A stretch of DNA of 64,000 bases, from contig NC_049991.1 of the NCBI RefSeq assembly GCF_000003815.2, forward strand, positions 21,258,889 through 21,322,888, read 5' to 3'. A program made the translations under genes and the position numbers. Each line of letters begins with the position of its first letter. Position 1 is the stretch's first letter. This document shows, piece by piece, positions 61,350 to 64,000 of the stretch. The notes below the pieces were generated by a model. It did not search any database. It saw nothing but the letters and a program-made list of their open reading frames with translations, and was not told where the DNA came from. This DNA comes from Branchiostoma floridae (lineage: Eukaryota; Chordata; Leptocardii; Amphioxiformes; Branchiostomatidae).

Positions 61350-64000
61350 TCGAAGCCAATATCAGAGAAAGCCTTTGGAAGTTGCCTTGTCCATTTACCA
61401 ATACAAGGGTTTCAGCATTATGTAGATATGCCACTTTTGCCGAAAACATCGATATTGAAGACCCAGATAAAGATAAGAACAAGTAGTAGTGTAGTGTAGT
61501 ATAGTATAGATGTACATCATATTAAAGACCACGGCACTGACGATAAAGTACAAACGGTATGTTTACCATAATATCATTGAAAAACATCGATGAAAAGGTA
61601 TAAGACTGAAACGTTATTTTCTTCCTTCATATAACCAGCCTACGGTACACGTTATATAAGACTCGCGTTAATGCCAGCCTTTTCAAAGGTTCGTAGATAA
61701 TAAGTGCTGTTACAAAACGGCCTATATGTTTAGATTGTATTAGTGTAAAAGGAAGGTGAAATATGATACGATGTGACATGTTTTCTTGTTGTACCGGTGT
61801 TACCTAGGTGATTTATTTAAACCCGGACGTTGCTTTCTTTTTGAAATTATCGGCGCGGGGCACCGGACCGGACTTCCAAGCTGTTTTCATTAAGACACAT
61901 TAGCGTCGCTTAGTCGGTCTGAAACCAGAGCCTTCTGTAATTGGCTCTGTCATTAGGGTGTTTAAGGGCCGCCCTTAAGGCACTGTTGACACGGCATGGG
62001 GCAATCAGCGAGTTTCACCGGACCGTTTGAAGATGAAAGAAGCGGTACGGGACATTAAAGCTTCGTTTGGTTTGATTCGGATCTTCATTAGTGACTGATG
62101 TGTAACTCTTCTTCCTGGAGTCCGGGTGATTGATGTAAATCACCGTGTGGCTGATACGAGACGGAGGTTCGCCAGGCCTCCATCCGGGTGATTTGTAGTC
62201 ACCAACTCCAGACAGAAGGATTTGCTCCATCACAAACTGCGACATGCCCCTACTCTTTTTTCGGAAGGTGTGGTGGGTTCTTTTACGTTCGACGGAACAA
62301 GCATACAAATCGGAAATATTATTGCTACAATTAAATACAAATCTTTTGCCTTCAAGTAAACTATTGTAGAGAAAAGTATGAACGATTGCAAATGTATAAA
62401 AAGAAGAAAACTGTCGCAAAATGTAGCAACGAAGTGATACATGTACAAAACAAAGATATAAACGTTTTCCTACTTATTCCCTTTAGGGGATACAATCGGC
62501 CTGTAGGCCGTAAGTTTGTTTGAAGATATTGATGAGGAAGGATTGGCGTTGACATGAAAACCGTCCAAACTATGGGTTTATCAGAGTTTGTTAGACAGTA
62601 CAGTGTGTCAAAGAAGTGACATTGACATCCATCAGACATAACACAGTGCGGGGTCGTTTCTTTTGCTTGATGTGCGCTGATTGTTTGTTTGTTTGTTTGT
62701 TTGTTTGCTTGTTTGGTTTGTTAGTTTGTTGGTTGGTCTCTTGCTTGCTTGGTTGGTCTTCTTTATCTCGTTCTTCGTGGCAAATGTCCAGCCAAAGGCA
62801 AAAACACAATGAATAGATCTCGACCCATGAGTATAGCCGCGTGTAGCACACTAACGACCCCCTAGCGACGGTTTATCAAACTGCATGTACAAGACGGCAA
62901 AGCCCGTGTATGTTTTGTGCCGCTTTCATCGAAATGTGCAAATTTAACCAGTCTTTATGGAAAAGTATAGCTGATTATCAAAATTAGAAAAAAAAGTTAA
63001 ACCGAAATTTTGGACTGAGTCGCTTAGTCCTCCTTCGTTTAACCTGGCCGACTCAAATTGTTCTAAACACGAGCATTAATGCAGGTGTGACGTCAGTAAT
63101 GGGTCAAAGGTTGTGGCTGTCAATATCGTCACCCGTGCCGGTTGGGATAAAGTTTGTGTAACCTGATATAGACGGCCTCTTTATCTCCTGTCATGAAATA
63201 AATCTGTTTGGTATCTAGAACTTAAGCGCCTTCCGAAAAAAAAATCGCTATTTTTATCAGGGAATATCAAATAAACAGCCCATCGTTACTGCAGGAAAAC
63301 AACTTTATATGAATGAAACACGTGAGGCGATAAACAGGGAATCTCATGTTTCAGAACGTTACTTTCCATCTGATTTCTATTTTCCCAATTGTGTGGTAAT
63401 AAATATACTTTGATACAGGCCCAAAAATAAATTCTAGCAACCATATTGATCTTTCAATTGCAAGTTACGCAACCTGTTCTAAAGAAAAGGCCAACCAGTA
63501 ATTTTGGTGGAAAGATTGCACAGTACTTTCTTCTGCCAAAGGACAGCCACTTATATTCATTGTGAGAAGACAATTCCTCCTTCACAAGTAATCATGATGA
63601 TAGTTTTCTTGGAGAGGCTGCATCGTATTTTTCCAAGAAAGGCCAGGCTTTGGGCTATGTTGCCCCCCCCCCCCACACACACACACAAATTAAGCATTCT
63701 TTAAATCATGCAAAACAGCTAGAAAACTGGGTGCTTCAAGGAATACACTTAAATCTGAGTCGACGAAGACGTAAATTTCTTTCATTAAGCCTTAATTGTT
63801 TTCCCTCCTATCATTTTCTTTGTACGTTGTACGATGAGTTCATTTCGATCCCCATAGGACCACTACACTATTTACTAGACCGTAACAATTGCTATTTTTC
63901 AAGAACATTAAGCCATCTGTCAAGTCTTTGGTTGCAGCATCTAGTGGAAAAAAGAAGAAGTGAATGAAAATGATAGGATCGATGCAGACTTGAATGCCAT
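61350..64000. other. 3' end of the window, nothing specific
   Basis: Simple repeats at 62683-62740 (GTTT/GTTG) and 63660-63690 (poly-C and CA). Several open frames (62015-62419, 62361-62639) without domains or splice context. No gene is supported. Confidence 0.45.

Overview
The window is eukaryotic. It has short GT-AG exons separated by long introns, no operons, and a very high density of small non-coding repeats. The repeat content (CR1-type retrotransposon ends, tRNA-derived SINEs, many short inverted-repeat elements), the frequent minisatellites and the chordate-type neuropeptide genes suggest a cephalochordate, most probably an amphioxus (Branchiostoma). That assignment is inference from sequence character only.

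Two protein genes can be read with confidence, both on the + strand. Gene 1 (3293-13012, four coding exons, 179 residues) encodes a secreted prokineticin/AVIT-type peptide: a signal peptide, a mature N-terminus that aligns residue for residue with AVITGAC, all ten family cysteines, and an unusual C-terminal extension of about 75 residues. Gene 2 (38022-51365, six coding exons, 465 residues) encodes a class A peptide GPCR whose TM2-TM3 region strongly resembles the urotensin II receptor. Nothing suggests these two genes act together; prokineticins normally signal through a different GPCR.

Three weaker gene candidates are reported: a 30-codon ORF behind a promoter-like stretch (31328-31420 +), an unrecognised open exon nested in GPCR intron 1 (45236-45628 +), and a possible two-exon minus-strand gene (54342 to 53430) behind a CRE/ETS-like promoter.

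The rest is repeats. Family A (about 240 bp, ends GGTGCACTCTC) has at least nine copies. Family B (about 245 bp, ends with a CCCTTTCCACTAG core) has at least twelve. Others are hAT-like, pogo-like and MULE-like elements, foldbacks, SINEs, CR1-like 3' ends, tandem arrays and microsatellites. A 100-base N gap lies at 58925-59024.

The most striking observation is that both real genes carry partial tandem copies of their own exon edges, splice site included, inside the adjacent introns. Prokineticin exon 2 has two extra acceptor-side copies. Exon 3 has a donor-side minisatellite of about 16 units. GPCR exon 2 has three acceptor-side copies and one donor-side copy, exon 4 one donor-side copy, and exon 5 one donor-side copy. 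The differences from the real exons are largely synonymous. Minisatellites at exon-intron boundaries have, as I recall, been reported in amphioxus genes, so the phenomenon may be partly known; its density in two adjacent unrelated genes deserves a second look. A second recurrent pattern is direct duplication of the flanks around family B elements at three separate sites.
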